The notes under the pieces were generated by a model that was not told the origin of the DNA, ran no database searches, and saw only the letters and a list, made by a program, of their open reading frames with translations. 64,000 nucleotides of DNA. It comes from Promerops cafer. Lineage: Eukaryota; Chordata; Aves; Passeriformes; Nectariniidae. Location of the stretch: contig VZSE01002491.1 of assembly GCA_013398275.1 (NCBI GenBank), positions 1,054,001-1,118,000 on the forward strand. Reading direction: 5' to 3'. Positions within the stretch are counted from its first letter, which is position 1; each line of letters opens with the position of its first letter. Shown here in pieces: positions 36,393-47,888 of the stretch. The position numbers and the translations under genes are program-made.

Positions 36393-39204
36393 ATAAATGC
36401 ATATTGTTATCAGCAGGGTGCTGATGACATCAAGGATGGGGAGTTTTTCTGCATGGACAGGAGCTAGGCCCTGGGGACAGGAGTCGCTCCTCTTCTTCCT
36501 TTATCTAGCTACTGTGTTTACAGAGACAGACAAGGACCAGTCTCACAGGCTACAAGAGGAGCATGAGGAGCAGCAAATGTAAGGACCTGGCAAATGTGGA
36601 CAGTTTGGGAAAGAGGCAGTCATCTTCCACAAATCACAGAGAGTACACCTTTCTTTGCTTCAGTCTCGTTTCTCTAAGCGAACTTCAGAAGCGTCCAGGT
36701 TACCATTTTGCCCCGTGTTCACCTTGGCTGGCCAGCAGCTGTTTTGGTAGCAAGGAACAGAACAAGCTGCATGTTCTCCTCCACACCCTGGTACAGGCGT
36801 GCTGGGATCTGTGTGGCTGAGGCATTTCCTTCCAGGGCTCAGTGGGGAGGTTACCAAGTCATTTGGGCTGAGAGACACGAGGGCAGGGCAGGACAGACCT
36901 GGCCAGACTTGCCCTCTTCCTTTCGTACTGCACTCACAGAGGACTGTAAGAGAAAGGAAGAGGTTTTTGCAATCAAAACTGAAAGAAAACACCTCCCTGA
37001 ACCTACCAATATTATTTTTTATGATCTCTAGCATTGCTTTAGCCTTCTGCACCTCTAAATTAACACTTGCAAATCATGTGGAGATGCTCATAGGTGACTT
37101 GTTTGATTTTTGGTTTCCAGTAATTTAATTTTGTTGTTAAATATGTGGCATACCATTTTATTTTTGACCAAAACAAAGAAGAGAATTTTTCACCAGAAGG
37201 GATGAAGTGCCTTGTACCAGGCTGCAGTAGAACTTCGCCCATCCCCTACCACCCTGCCAAGGTCACAGGTGGCGGAGCAGGCGTGGGGTCGGGGCTGCCT
37301 CCACACTGGGGAAGAAGTACCTCATGCCCCAGCTTTGTCTGCCATCAGCCTCTTTGGCAAGGAAAGGATTTTTCCTTTGCTTGGATTCACGCCAAAGGAA
37401 AAAAAGATTTCTCCCAACAGAGCCCAGGAGCGATGGAGGCTTTGAGGACAGGCAGTTCTGCCTCACTGAGAACCAGTGGTCTCTGTTACAGCACTTGATT
37501 TTATGCTGTTTATAAAATGTTTGCAATGTTTTAGGCATTTGCCTGTCCTTCCTTAACCAGAATATAAAAGTGTGTAAATAGGAAAGGAGAGCCAGAGAGG
37601 GTCCATCTAAGGCATTGTACAACTGATGTCAAAGGAGTAGCTGTGTGGGGTAACATGAATTGGTGTATGGGCAGGTGCTTTGTTTTCATCATTGTTTGGG
37701 TTTTTGTTGGTTTTGGTTTTTTGTTGGGTTTTTGGGGGGCTTTTTGTGTTTGATTTTTTTTTTAATGGCTAATGCATTTGTTGCTGAAGGTTTATTTTTA
37801 GCTAGAAGAGAAATCATTGTTATGCCATGGCAACCAGAATTGGGAGGTAAGCTAGAGCAAAGTGGTCTGACTGAAATATATTTGAAAGCATCCAAATTGA
37901 TTAAATATCCTAAAAATAAAGATGATAGCTGTTAGGATAACATGATGCTGATCTTTGTGATTTAGAAACACAAACAATTTCTGTTATGGCATATTTTTTT
38001 TTCTCCTGGTTACTGGCTGCAAAGGGAGGCCTGGAAAATCATTACTGATAGTCATAAATGACTAATACTGCCAAAGGATTTGCAAAACGGGTGGGATGTT
38101 CTGATGGAGATGTGAGGAAATTAGTCTTTCTCTTTTGAGATGCAATAAAACCCTCCTGCAACCCGTGCTTGAGGATCCAGCTGCAGTGCGGAGCCGATCA
38201 GCTGGTGGGAGGCAAAGGACGTTATGGGTAGGTTTTTCCCCTTCCTCACAGGGGCTTGTTTAATGTGTGCTGAGCCAAGTCCTGGCTGCAGAGATCCTAG
38301 TGCTTATTGGGATGTTGGAGTCATCCCTCACCAGTACCAGGCAGCACAACACCTCTGGGTCCAGATGCCCATCATGCCTTGTGGTTTTCCAGCAGTGTCA
38401 AAGAGAAAAAGAGCTTCACAGAGCCTGACCAGAGCCCCAAACAGCCCCATCCCTGGCAGCCACCTTGGGATGCTGAGAAGATGGGAGTGGGCAGTGGTCG
38501 CCAAATATCCTCCTGCTGACTGGCTATTTTAGGTACCTCTGGACCATGGATGTGTCACTGAGTTCACATGCCAGCATGTGAAGACATTGTCCTTTTGAGC
38601 TGAGAAAGATGGAGGGCCTTGAAGACCTGGGCATCACGGGTGACCCCCAGCTGGTGTCTGCTGTGTGGGCCCCTCCATGCCAATCAATCTTAGGGTGAAC
38701 CCCAGTAGTGCAGGAGCTGGACCATGAAAATAAACCAAGGCGAAATGGAGCAAAGTCAGAACAAGAATGAGGGGTCCTGAGCCCAGGGGCTGGGTTCTCC
38801 ATCCAAGGGATGTGGCTCCCTGAGAGGGGAAAATACCAACACAGCCCTGTCAGCCTCTCCTCTGCTTTTGTCTCTCTCGGAGGCTCTTCCCCATCAGTAG
38901 TGGGAGGGAAATGGTTTCCATGAGCATCCCTTTAGGTTATGGGTCTGACCCAAAAGGGTAAGGCCCATTTTGTGCAGGGGAACAGGAGCAATGGAGTACC
39001 CAGATCCTACAGATGGGCTCCCATTGCCATGCACAGATCCTGACTTGGTGAGGGATGAAGTTCTCTTGCCCTGGTCAAGAGGTCTGGGTTGTTCTGGAGC
39101 AGTCAGACTTGGCGTTGTCAGATGTTTGGGACTGGAGGTTTTGCCATGGAGCCACTTCACTTTAGGCTGTGCTAGACCCATTCACTCTGAAGTGCCAAGT
39201 CGCT

Positions 39205-39480
39205 CAGGCAGGAAGGGACATCAGATCTCAGATCCAACTTACAGCTCAGAACTAGGTCAGCGTTGGCTTCAGACCATGTTACTTTGTCCTATTGGATGCT
39301 GGAAGCCTCCATTTACACGCACTGCACAACTTATCAGGGCAACCTGTCCCATTGCTCCATCATCCTTGCATTATGTTTTTGTTTCCTACACCTAGTTAGT
39401 CCCAGCTCCAGGTTGTTTCATCCAAAACATTCTCCAGTGCCAAATGCATTTAAACTCCTCCTCTTTATACCCTCTTTCAA
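39205..39480 (-). mobile_element. Old, eroded CR1 3' fragment
   Basis: Read on the + strand, this follows the order of an inverted CR1 3' end: AGGGACATCAGATCTCAGATCCAAC near 39218, an eroded middle, then GGGCAACCTGTCCCATTGCTCCATCATCC at about 39337-39365. The latter is the CR1 segment encoding the 'VVKHWNRLP' region on the minus strand. It is much more diverged than the copy at 11873, with no intact frame. The match is from memory of the consensus. Confidence 0.5.
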
Positions 39481-41970
39481 TCTGTTAATTGAGCTCTGAA
39501 AGTCCTCCTTTCTTGCTGGCCATGATCCTAGAAGAAGAATTCAATCAAAATTACAGTAGTGGCTCTAGAATTAAGACTGCTTTCCCAGCACCTCATTATT
39601 TAGTACTGCATAATTTTTGCCACTGCAATGCTACTTAGTTAAAGCAAAAACACTTGTGGGATATTGCCATGATCCAGAAAACACTTTAGACCATACTGGT
39701 TTTCTTCTACTTGTGGCAAACTCTCTAGTCAAGTATGAAATTTTGACAAGAATGTCAATATTTATGAATAATTTACTATTTTCAAAGAGCATTTGATGTG
39801 CTGTAGTATGTTTTAAATTACATGCACAACAGAATTATTATATTTTGATTTGCGAATATAATTTACCCTTAGCTCTTGTTAACACAGAATCAGGAAGATC
39901 TGTGGGTTTCTTAATTTTAAAATATATACCCAAAATTATGTATGTATCTTTTTCAAAAGATGCTCCATAATTAGACTCCTCTTGACCTTTTCTTTACAGA
40001 TTTTTTTTCACCTTTTATGCACAGTGGTTGGATTGACCCTCTGCTCTGGTATCTATTTAGAGTTGCTTGACTCTATGGGAAATACTCTTAATGAATATAT
40101 TAGTAATTATACACACTTAGAAAATCAAGCCTGAGCACAAAAGTCAACACCAAGTCTGAGCCAAAAAGTTTTCACATGGATGTTTCAGTGGGCTGGAATA
40201 ATTTCCTCCCTTTGCAAAGGCTTCAGGGACATGAAGAATTTCAGAAAAAGAGACCATCTTTGGTCCAAAGAGGCTACAAAGAAAGGCCTTGATCTTTCAA
40301 GTGGCTTTGAGCAGATTTCTGAACCAGTGTGCATCTGATCATGGCAGCATGAACAAAGGGCCCAATCACGGCTCAGTGCCTCAAAATTTTCCTTTTCTGA
40401 GGGCTGTAAATCTAGATGTGAATCTTCTCATATGTTCGAGGGGAGTCATGCTCTTCCTTGTTCCAGGTGGGTGTCCTTTCCCCTCTGATCCCCCTGGACA
40501 CGCTGGTGTCCCCACATTGCTCATTACAGTCCATGAAATACTAGCAGTCACTGCAAGGGATGATGGTGGTTCTCCCTGGCCCAGGCTTCCTCTTCTCACT
40601 CTGGAATAGGATAGGAACCATAGCATGCACTGGACCCAGGCTGGATGTCTATGGGCTGAGGGCATGGGTGTGACTTCAAAAGGTAAATATGGACCCAGAT
40701 AAAAATGGCCTGAGCTGAGGATGAGCCATTATCTTCAGAGTTTTGCTCCCTGAAGTCTCTAAGATGTTTTCCCCAGGGCTGTGAAAAACAGGATGCTTTT
40801 TCAGAGTGGCAAAACCAGGAAGGGGAGCATCTGTGGGGTCTCCTTCCCCCAGAGCTGCTGCCAGGTGGGCCCAGGTCAGCACCAACAACAGGGCAGACAT
40901 CAAAACCCAGGGATTTCAGCATCCCCATCCTACCAAGGTGTCCACCTTGTATTTCCTTCTACTATAGATCCCCTCCTTTCCTTGGGATGAGGGTCTGGTA
41001 TGGTCACGGGCACAACCCCTCTGTCGCCCAGGGCCTGTTGACATGGCTGGTTTTGCTCCCCATTTGTAAAGCTCTCACCAATACCTGGATTCTCAGACAC
41101 TGTGATAATGAAAATAAGATGAAATAGCACTTGGTTCATTTGGTGAGACTAGAATTGATTTTTAATTTTTAATAGGTTGACTCACCACTCATGGGCATTG
41201 CAGAGAGTAGTTAAAAACTACTTTGCACGGGAGTCAGAAAGTCAGAACTAATTAAAGAATATGTCCACAAAAGCACAGCTAATAGACTGAAGGGAAGACC
41301 TTAATTAGAAATTTGGGAGGTAGTAACCCTCCTGTTAATAATGCTTAAATGACATTTGGGAGCCATGCAAAACAAGTAAACAGCTTCTCTCTGCATAACT
41401 ACAGTTGAAGACAGGAGACCAGAAGAACAATGTAAATAGGGTCTGGATGCTGCCACTCCAGAGCTGAAATACCTCCTCCTCAAAGCAGTCTTCAGGCTTG
41501 CTCTCCACCTAGTAACAAACAGCACTGCAGCACTTTAAAAAGTCTGTAGAGTAAGGCAGCAAGGTGACTCCAAGGACTGCTAGGCATGAGCAATAGTATG
41601 CAGAAGCTAGAACACCTCAGCCTACACAATATGACTTACCTCCGCTGCTACAGCAAAGCTCCAGGCGCACCCTCAGTTTTCTGGCAGACACAGCCAGCCA
41701 GGGCTCAGGAGAAATGGAACTGAAGCAAGATAAATACTTCAGCCATGTCGATGGTGATGCAGTGATTTGGTAATGACCCATGCTGAAAAAATAACCAGGC
41801 TAGGGAAAAAAAAAAAAATTTACAACATTTCATTTCTATTCAGAAGAAAAATAAAATACGAATCTGAATGTAATGTGCCCCTCAACACAAGCCTGGAACT
41901 CTCTATATTAGCAAACCTGGACAGTACTGTAAATCAAAAGGCATGCTTTCATTTAACCTGCTGTGACAGA

Positions 41971-42290
41971 CCCCGGTGTAATCTGCTCTGGCAAACCATC
42001 CCAAGCTACATCCATCCCCCTACTCCAGCCAGTTCCTGCAGCAGCAGCACTGGGGCTAGCACAGCCTGGGGGGAGCCACAGGGATCCGCGGGTGACCTGA
42101 GACCGGCTGCCACAGCGCCCTCACCTCCATCAGCACCACCTCCCCCGGCACCTGGAGCCAGGGTAGGGAGCGTGGGTGCTGAGCATGCTGCAGGAGTTGT
42201 CTTTCAACGAGAGCTGTCTCGGAGCTGAGATATTAAAAATAACAGTCGACGTGTTCAGGCACGACAGCTCTCATACAAAAGAAGTTCCGT
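41971..42290. other. CpG-enriched patch with short inverted repeat
   Basis: About 13 CpGs in 320 bp, set in CpG-poor sequence. It contains the inverted pair GAGAGCTGTC (42209-42218) and GACAGCTCTC (42263-42272), perfect over 10 bp with a 44-bp spacer. It also has a run of CAG triplets near 42035. It may be an enhancer or lncRNA promoter; no transcript evidence is visible. Confidence 0.45.
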
Positions 42291-43559
42291 GAATTTCACC
42301 ATACCTTCTGTGTTGTGGCTGCCAGTACAGAAATCTACCTAAATTATCACATTGTTTGGGGGAAAAAAAATTCACAGATTTAAAGTGTGATAAAATAATG
42401 AAAAAGAAAGGTTTCCACTATTTTTTAGCACATTACTGGAGGACAGAGAGCTGTCCCCTTTCTCTTCTAATCCACAAAACAAGACTAGTCTGAAGTTTGA
42501 GGTGTTTCATGATCTCTGGATGTTGTGAGCTACATAAGCCAAAAATATCAAAATGTTGAGTTATCTGTTTACTGATGCCTGGCAGTTTTGTAGCACCCTT
42601 TCCTAGGCACTTCTGGCAAAAAAAAAAAGCATAAATATACTGTACCAGAAATATTTTAAAATGGAAAATTTTATCAAGGTCACAGTTCTTGCATGTTTCT
42701 GATTTTCATTAGCAGGCTAATTTTATTTAAATTGTGGGGAACTTTCAACTAGTCATTTAAAAAATACTAAATATGGGTAATTACATGAAGAACGCACTAA
42801 CAGCAGGCTTATCAGAAGTCTCAGCCAGGAGCATCCTTCGGTGCTCTGCATGTTCAGCAACAATTTCTTCCACAAAGCAGCCACCACGGTGGGGGGAAGA
42901 TGAGAACCTAGTTACAGTCTGGAAGCTGCATCTGAAGCATTTAGGGTGTTCAACCTCTTTCACTTCCAGTCCTTATTTGTGGAGTCTTTTCTTGGGGGCT
43001 GATGGGAGACTGGGTTGTGTTCAAGTCATTTTTCTCATGAAACCTTTGTTACACATTTTGATGTCCGTATCTTTAAAGTTAAAAAAAAAGTAACTCTTAG
43101 CACAAGCTATTACTGGCCTTGAACAGCTATCAAAAACCGGCAAGCTGTGATATTAAAATAACTTTGTATCATCTTCCACCTTCTTTTTGTAGTGGAGGGC
43201 CTCTTGTTACCCTACATTTTCCTTCACCTTTTAAAGAATGAGAAACCTCACAGTAGAGCAGTACCTGCTGCATCCCTGTACTTGAAGAGTGAATGGTCAA
43301 AATTTTGCTCAAATCACAGGTAGGAGAGACCATTTTGATCCGCTGCTTGATACAACTATTTTCAATCTGCATTGTTGCAAAATAAAAGGTTGTTAATTTC
43401 TGTTAAAATAAGGTTGTTGTGCCCAAACTTCCTGCAGCAAAACTACGATAGATTCAATAATCAACAGGGAAGCTGGCATCTCACCACCAAGAAAAGCTGA
43501 GGGTAATCAGTGCGTGTGCCCTTGCTTTGCTTCACAAAGGCCTTCAAGAGAAGAAATGA

Positions 43560-44160
43560 AAGGCAATGTAGCAGGCTGGTATTAAGCAACCTCAGCCATT
43601 CAGATACTTAGCTGAATTATCAACTCCGTCTGAAAAGAATTCAAACCAGACCATTGATGGTAATTATCAACTGCACTTTGTGGGCTTTCAGTCTAATGAA
43701 TACACAAATGAAAAATCAATGGAGGAGGCTTCCAAAAATGAACATGGCAACAATCTTGATCTTAGAATTGGCTCAAAGACAGCTCCTTCCAAACCAGCTC
43801 TAAGGCTGTGTTCTTACCGTACATTTCTGTTATTTCATTGCAGGGCTTTCCCTCTGAGGAACTCATTAGTCCTTTTATTCATAAAATAAATGCAAGTTTA
43901 ATTTTCAAATTAAAAAAGCATTAAAATAATTACATCTCCAAATCCCCAGTTAAAAATGATAAGAGATCAAATCTGTCAAAGGCTCTAAATGACTGCCCGT
44001 CTTCTGAGGGTCAATTGAAAAGTTTGCTCAGAATGAAGCAGCCACATTGAATAAAACTTTAAATAAAGAGGATTAAACTCTGCATACCACCAAACTCGGC
44101 TGAACTTGCAATTCAACGTTATAAATTGCCAACTTCATCTCTTTTTAGCTGGAGAAATAC
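43560..44160. promoter_or_regulatory. Candidate conserved non-coding element
   Basis: This is unique-looking AT-rich sequence with several homeodomain-type cores (GTAATTATC near 43660, AATAATTACA near 43924, and TAATGA). It shows no transposon pattern, few homopolymers and balanced composition. Such stretches in gene deserts beside signalling genes are often conserved enhancers. This call is inference only; conservation cannot be seen from one sequence. Confidence 0.25.
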
Positions 44161-47100
44161 AATATACATTTGTCTTTGTTACAAAGAGGTTCTGCAGCTC
44201 TGAGATGAATACACTATAGGACTAACAATGGCTAATCATGTCCAAAGGCTGGGGGAAGGCACAAATCCTCTGGGGGATCCTTCTGGGGTCATTTTGCAGG
44301 CTCTATTACCTCTGTATGGCACAGTCAGGCCAACTTCTGCTACATACCTGGTATAGATTCTGAACTATGTATTGCCTGGAAGAAGATCTTGGCAGGGAAA
44401 AATTCTGTTTCAGCCAGATTTAATTATCTGTGAATTCTGAGGAATACTCACTGCTTGAGAGGAAACTTGAGAAACTTTGTGCAAAGACCAGTCAAAAAAC
44501 CATGCAGGATGGGGAGGCACTCCCAACAGTCAGGACATGATTCTGAGGTGTGACGTGACTTAGGTTTCCTTCTTTAATTTATCTTTTGCCCCAGGTCAGA
44601 ACCTTGTTCTATCTGCATCCTCCTCCTATTTCCACCACACTGCAGAGTAGAACATTCCATCATCCCATTGCTAGTGTGCGCCAGACCAAATGGAAAGAAA
44701 GCATTAAAAAAACATTTGGGGGTTGAATATAATATTTAAATTGATTCAGGAAATCCTTTATATTTGTCCAGAATTCAGAAATAGTTTGATTTGGGATGGA
44801 TCCAAAATGAAATAGTACATTTGGTGTAATCACAATGTTGTAAAAGCAGTGATTCCCACAGCTTCTTCCTCCTGACAGCAATTGAAGCTGATCTCACATG
44901 GCACATTTTGTGCTGCTGCTGCCTTCATTGATTAAATTTTTCTTCAACCAAGTAGTTGCATCCATATGCAAGTAAGAGAAAAACTTGGCGTGATCTTTTA
45001 AGGAACTTCGGGTCAAGTCATAATTTGGCTGCCAATAGCTCAGAGGCAAACACATCTGCTATTATCCACTCAGCAGCAGTTTGTCTGTATCAGCTTTCCA
45101 GCCATAGGAAAAAAAATTAATAATTAGGAGGCCTTGGGACAGAGAGAAGTGGTTGGATACAGACTCAGACAGGCATTCTTAAAAATACTTGCTCTTAATT
45201 CCCAGTATGTAATATCTGCTTTCACCACACTCAAAAGTGAGTGAAGAGCAGCAAACTTCTCACAGCTCCCTACACGGGCAGAGCAGCTCTGTTTGGACAA
45301 TTACAGTTTCTTCCTCATAATTTTAAATCTGTCTCAAGCTCCTGCTTTGAATTTTGTGCATGTTATGGCTACAGAAACATCTTGTATGTTTGGTTAATCA
45401 CTGAAGCCAACAGAGGGCTTCTTATGCATTTCCTTGAGTTGTGTCTCTTCTGGTGCTCGCTCAGTTTGTTTCTTGAACTGTGGCTTGATCAGCACTGAGA
45501 CATGTTGAGGAAGCCAAGCTCACTACTTCCCTGGCTGCAGGCCACAAGAGCCTGGGGATGCTTCACCCACATGGGGTATGATGTCCAGATGACTGTGGTA
45601 AGACCACAGGGACTGGTTTTCTGCCACTCTGCCTGTCAGGGGTGATAATTGGCACTGCTGACTTTCATCTCTGAGCACTGGACCACTTTTTGAAGAGGTC
45701 ATTAAAAACTGGAAAATCTAGGCACATGGAAGAGCAAAGGCAAAGGAAAGCAAAGTTTCTACACTGCCTATTTAATTTGGACTTCACTGCTCTGAGCAGT
45801 TTGCACCTTTGAAGAGGCAAGCCTGCTGAAAGAGATGCACCTTCTCCATGTGTGAAGTAGCTTGTCAGATGCTTGCATTACTCTTGGCCCTCACCCGGAG
45901 AAGGTAGCTCAGACCAGCCAAATGAGAAGCACATGAAAGCTGGTGAGCCCACATTGGTGCCTCCCCAACTGGGAGAGCTTCTCAATTCCCAGTTCTATGA
46001 AGTGGAGCAGTTAAGTATAGCTTATCCAGATAAAAGGACTTTCCTTCTGAGAACATGAATTAACAAGCAAGTTATAACTGGTGCATGATTTTAAGCCTAT
46101 GTCTCTAGCATATCATTAGCTGGGTTTTTCCTTCTTTTGGTTTTTAAAGCCATGAAACCCACCACCCTGGTGAGATCTGTGTGCCAATCCCAGCTGGAAA
46201 CTGTTGTGCCCCCACAGCACCCACCTGTGTCCCAGCATTCAAGCCTCTTTTCAAGCAAAATGTAGGAACAAAACCCACAGAAATGCAACCCTCATCTGTG
46301 GGAAAAATGGGCGGAGAGATATTACAAAAATATAAAAGTTCTGCATTATAATAAACCCTTGCTCTTGGAGACACATATGAAAGAAGTTTCATGGATTCTT
46401 GCTCTGAGAAGTGGAGTTGCAGTAGTTGAAGTTTGAAGAAAAGTGATCTCGTCCTTCAACTGCTCTGAAACTTCCCAAGTCTAACAAAGAGCCGTGTTTG
46501 GGCACGATAAGGTAGGAAGGTGCAACTATTTCCAGCCTTTGGTCAGCTGCCCCTGAGCCCACTGACCCCTCCATGGTGGTCCATGCACTGGAGCCAGAGC
46601 AACCTGGTTCTTCACTGTTGACAGTGAAGGAAATGTGTTTTTCCCTGTAATCAGCTGCATGTGAAGTGTAGTAAAAAGTCTTTTGGAGAGAAGTTGTACT
46701 CAAGATAATTTCAGGCCTAATATTTCTCCAGCAGTTGTACAGCACACTTTGAAACTGAGCTTGATCCTTGCTTCTGTCACAAAGATGCACAGAGTTTCTC
46801 TAGAGGTGCAGAACTCTACTGCAAAAGCCTTTGTCTGCCTCCCATATATCACTGCCAAGAATGCACAGTTTCAAAGTAAAGGGAACAAATCTCTGGATGA
46901 AAGAAAAATACCTGTTAAAGGGACTTCTTACAGGGTCACCACAGGGCAATTTGTCTTCTCATGTCTGGTCACCCGATCAAGATGAGGTCATCACTCTCTC
47001 TGGCATTTTAGGAGGAGCCAACACAACTAACTTTGAGGAGAAGACAACTAAATCTAGAGGTAACATGAACGTGCAGTGAGAGTGACGTGGCAAAGTCCAT

Positions 47101-47822
47101 TGTAAAGCCTGGAGCTGATCCTAGGTGTTCCCAGGCTGCCTTTAGGGCCCTTACTGTGGAATCAATACAGATGAATGAGGTCTTAGATTAGCTAGATTTG
47201 AAATAGTATTTGAGTATCATAAAGCAGAATGGTGCACAGGTTATTGCAGCAGCATTAGTATGTAATGACTTTGAATTGACCTATTCAACTGCATAGAAAT
47301 TTCACTTCAAAGAATTCACTCCTTGGGAGACTGGTTTTTGACCAAATGTGGCTGTGGCGTGAGTGTTTATGGTTGCTCTCTACATCTCCAAAAATAAGCT
47401 GATAAACTAACATCTTGCCCCAAATTCCGTGTGGCTGAACGATAGCCTGGGAAGGTTATGTTGAACACCAAGGTGGGCAGTGCTGAGCATCCAGATCAGC
47501 CCCAGCCAAGCTGAGCAGCAGGAAGGGTTGCAGCCATCTGCCACACAGTTGGTTGACCCGCCTGGGATTAATCTGTTCTCAAGAGGACATACAAGGAAAA
47601 GGTGTCAGTGTCCTCCAGCCTACCACCACTAATTAACTGGCATCGTTGCTGATACTAATTGATACTCTTGCTGCTGCAGGAGAGAAGCCAGAAACCAAGC
47701 AGGAATGTCTGTCTCCTCTTTCTGAAAGTGAGCTTCTTGCAACACGGGCTGAGATGTGTTAACCAAAAGGTGAGAAGAAGCTGTGCCCAGCCACTGCCCA
47801 GATGGCACCTGCTGTGTGGCAG

Positions 47823-47888
47823 CATGGAGGCTGCCAGTCCCACGGGGGATGCCAGTCTCATGGAGGACACGAGTCACACGGAGGAGGT
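47823..47888. repeat. 18-bp tandem repeat, about 3.7 copies
   Basis: Head-to-tail 18-bp units begin at 47823, 47841, 47859 and 47877 (CATGGAGGCTGCCAGTCC and relatives; the last is partial). Copies differ by several substitutions but no indels. Because 18 is a multiple of 3, the forward frame stays open and reads as a repeated H-G-G-x-x-S pattern. Confidence 0.85.

Larger units (their letters stand above)
30758..39204. other. Intergenic block with simple repeats and CpG-enriched patch
   Basis: About 8.4 kb with no defensible gene. It contains GC-rich sequence after the LTR (to about 30960), a T11 run at 32823-32833, a CpG-enriched patch at 33579-33892, an AG-rich run at 33891-33913 and a TA repeat at 36366-36392. 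The 195-aa frame at 34970-35557 is open on both strands in part and has no domain. The stretch 34100-34440 is unique-looking and moderately AT-rich, and may be conserved non-coding DNA. Sequence between 38160 and 39100 is GC-richer with no recognisable content. Confidence 0.6.

Noticed and set aside
47680..47769. Possible exon between a CTGCTGCAG acceptor and a CAAAAG/GTGAG donor
   Set aside because: The splice-like signals are good, but the 90-bp product resembles no protein and no partner exons are visible. One pair of such signals is expected by chance in 54 kb.
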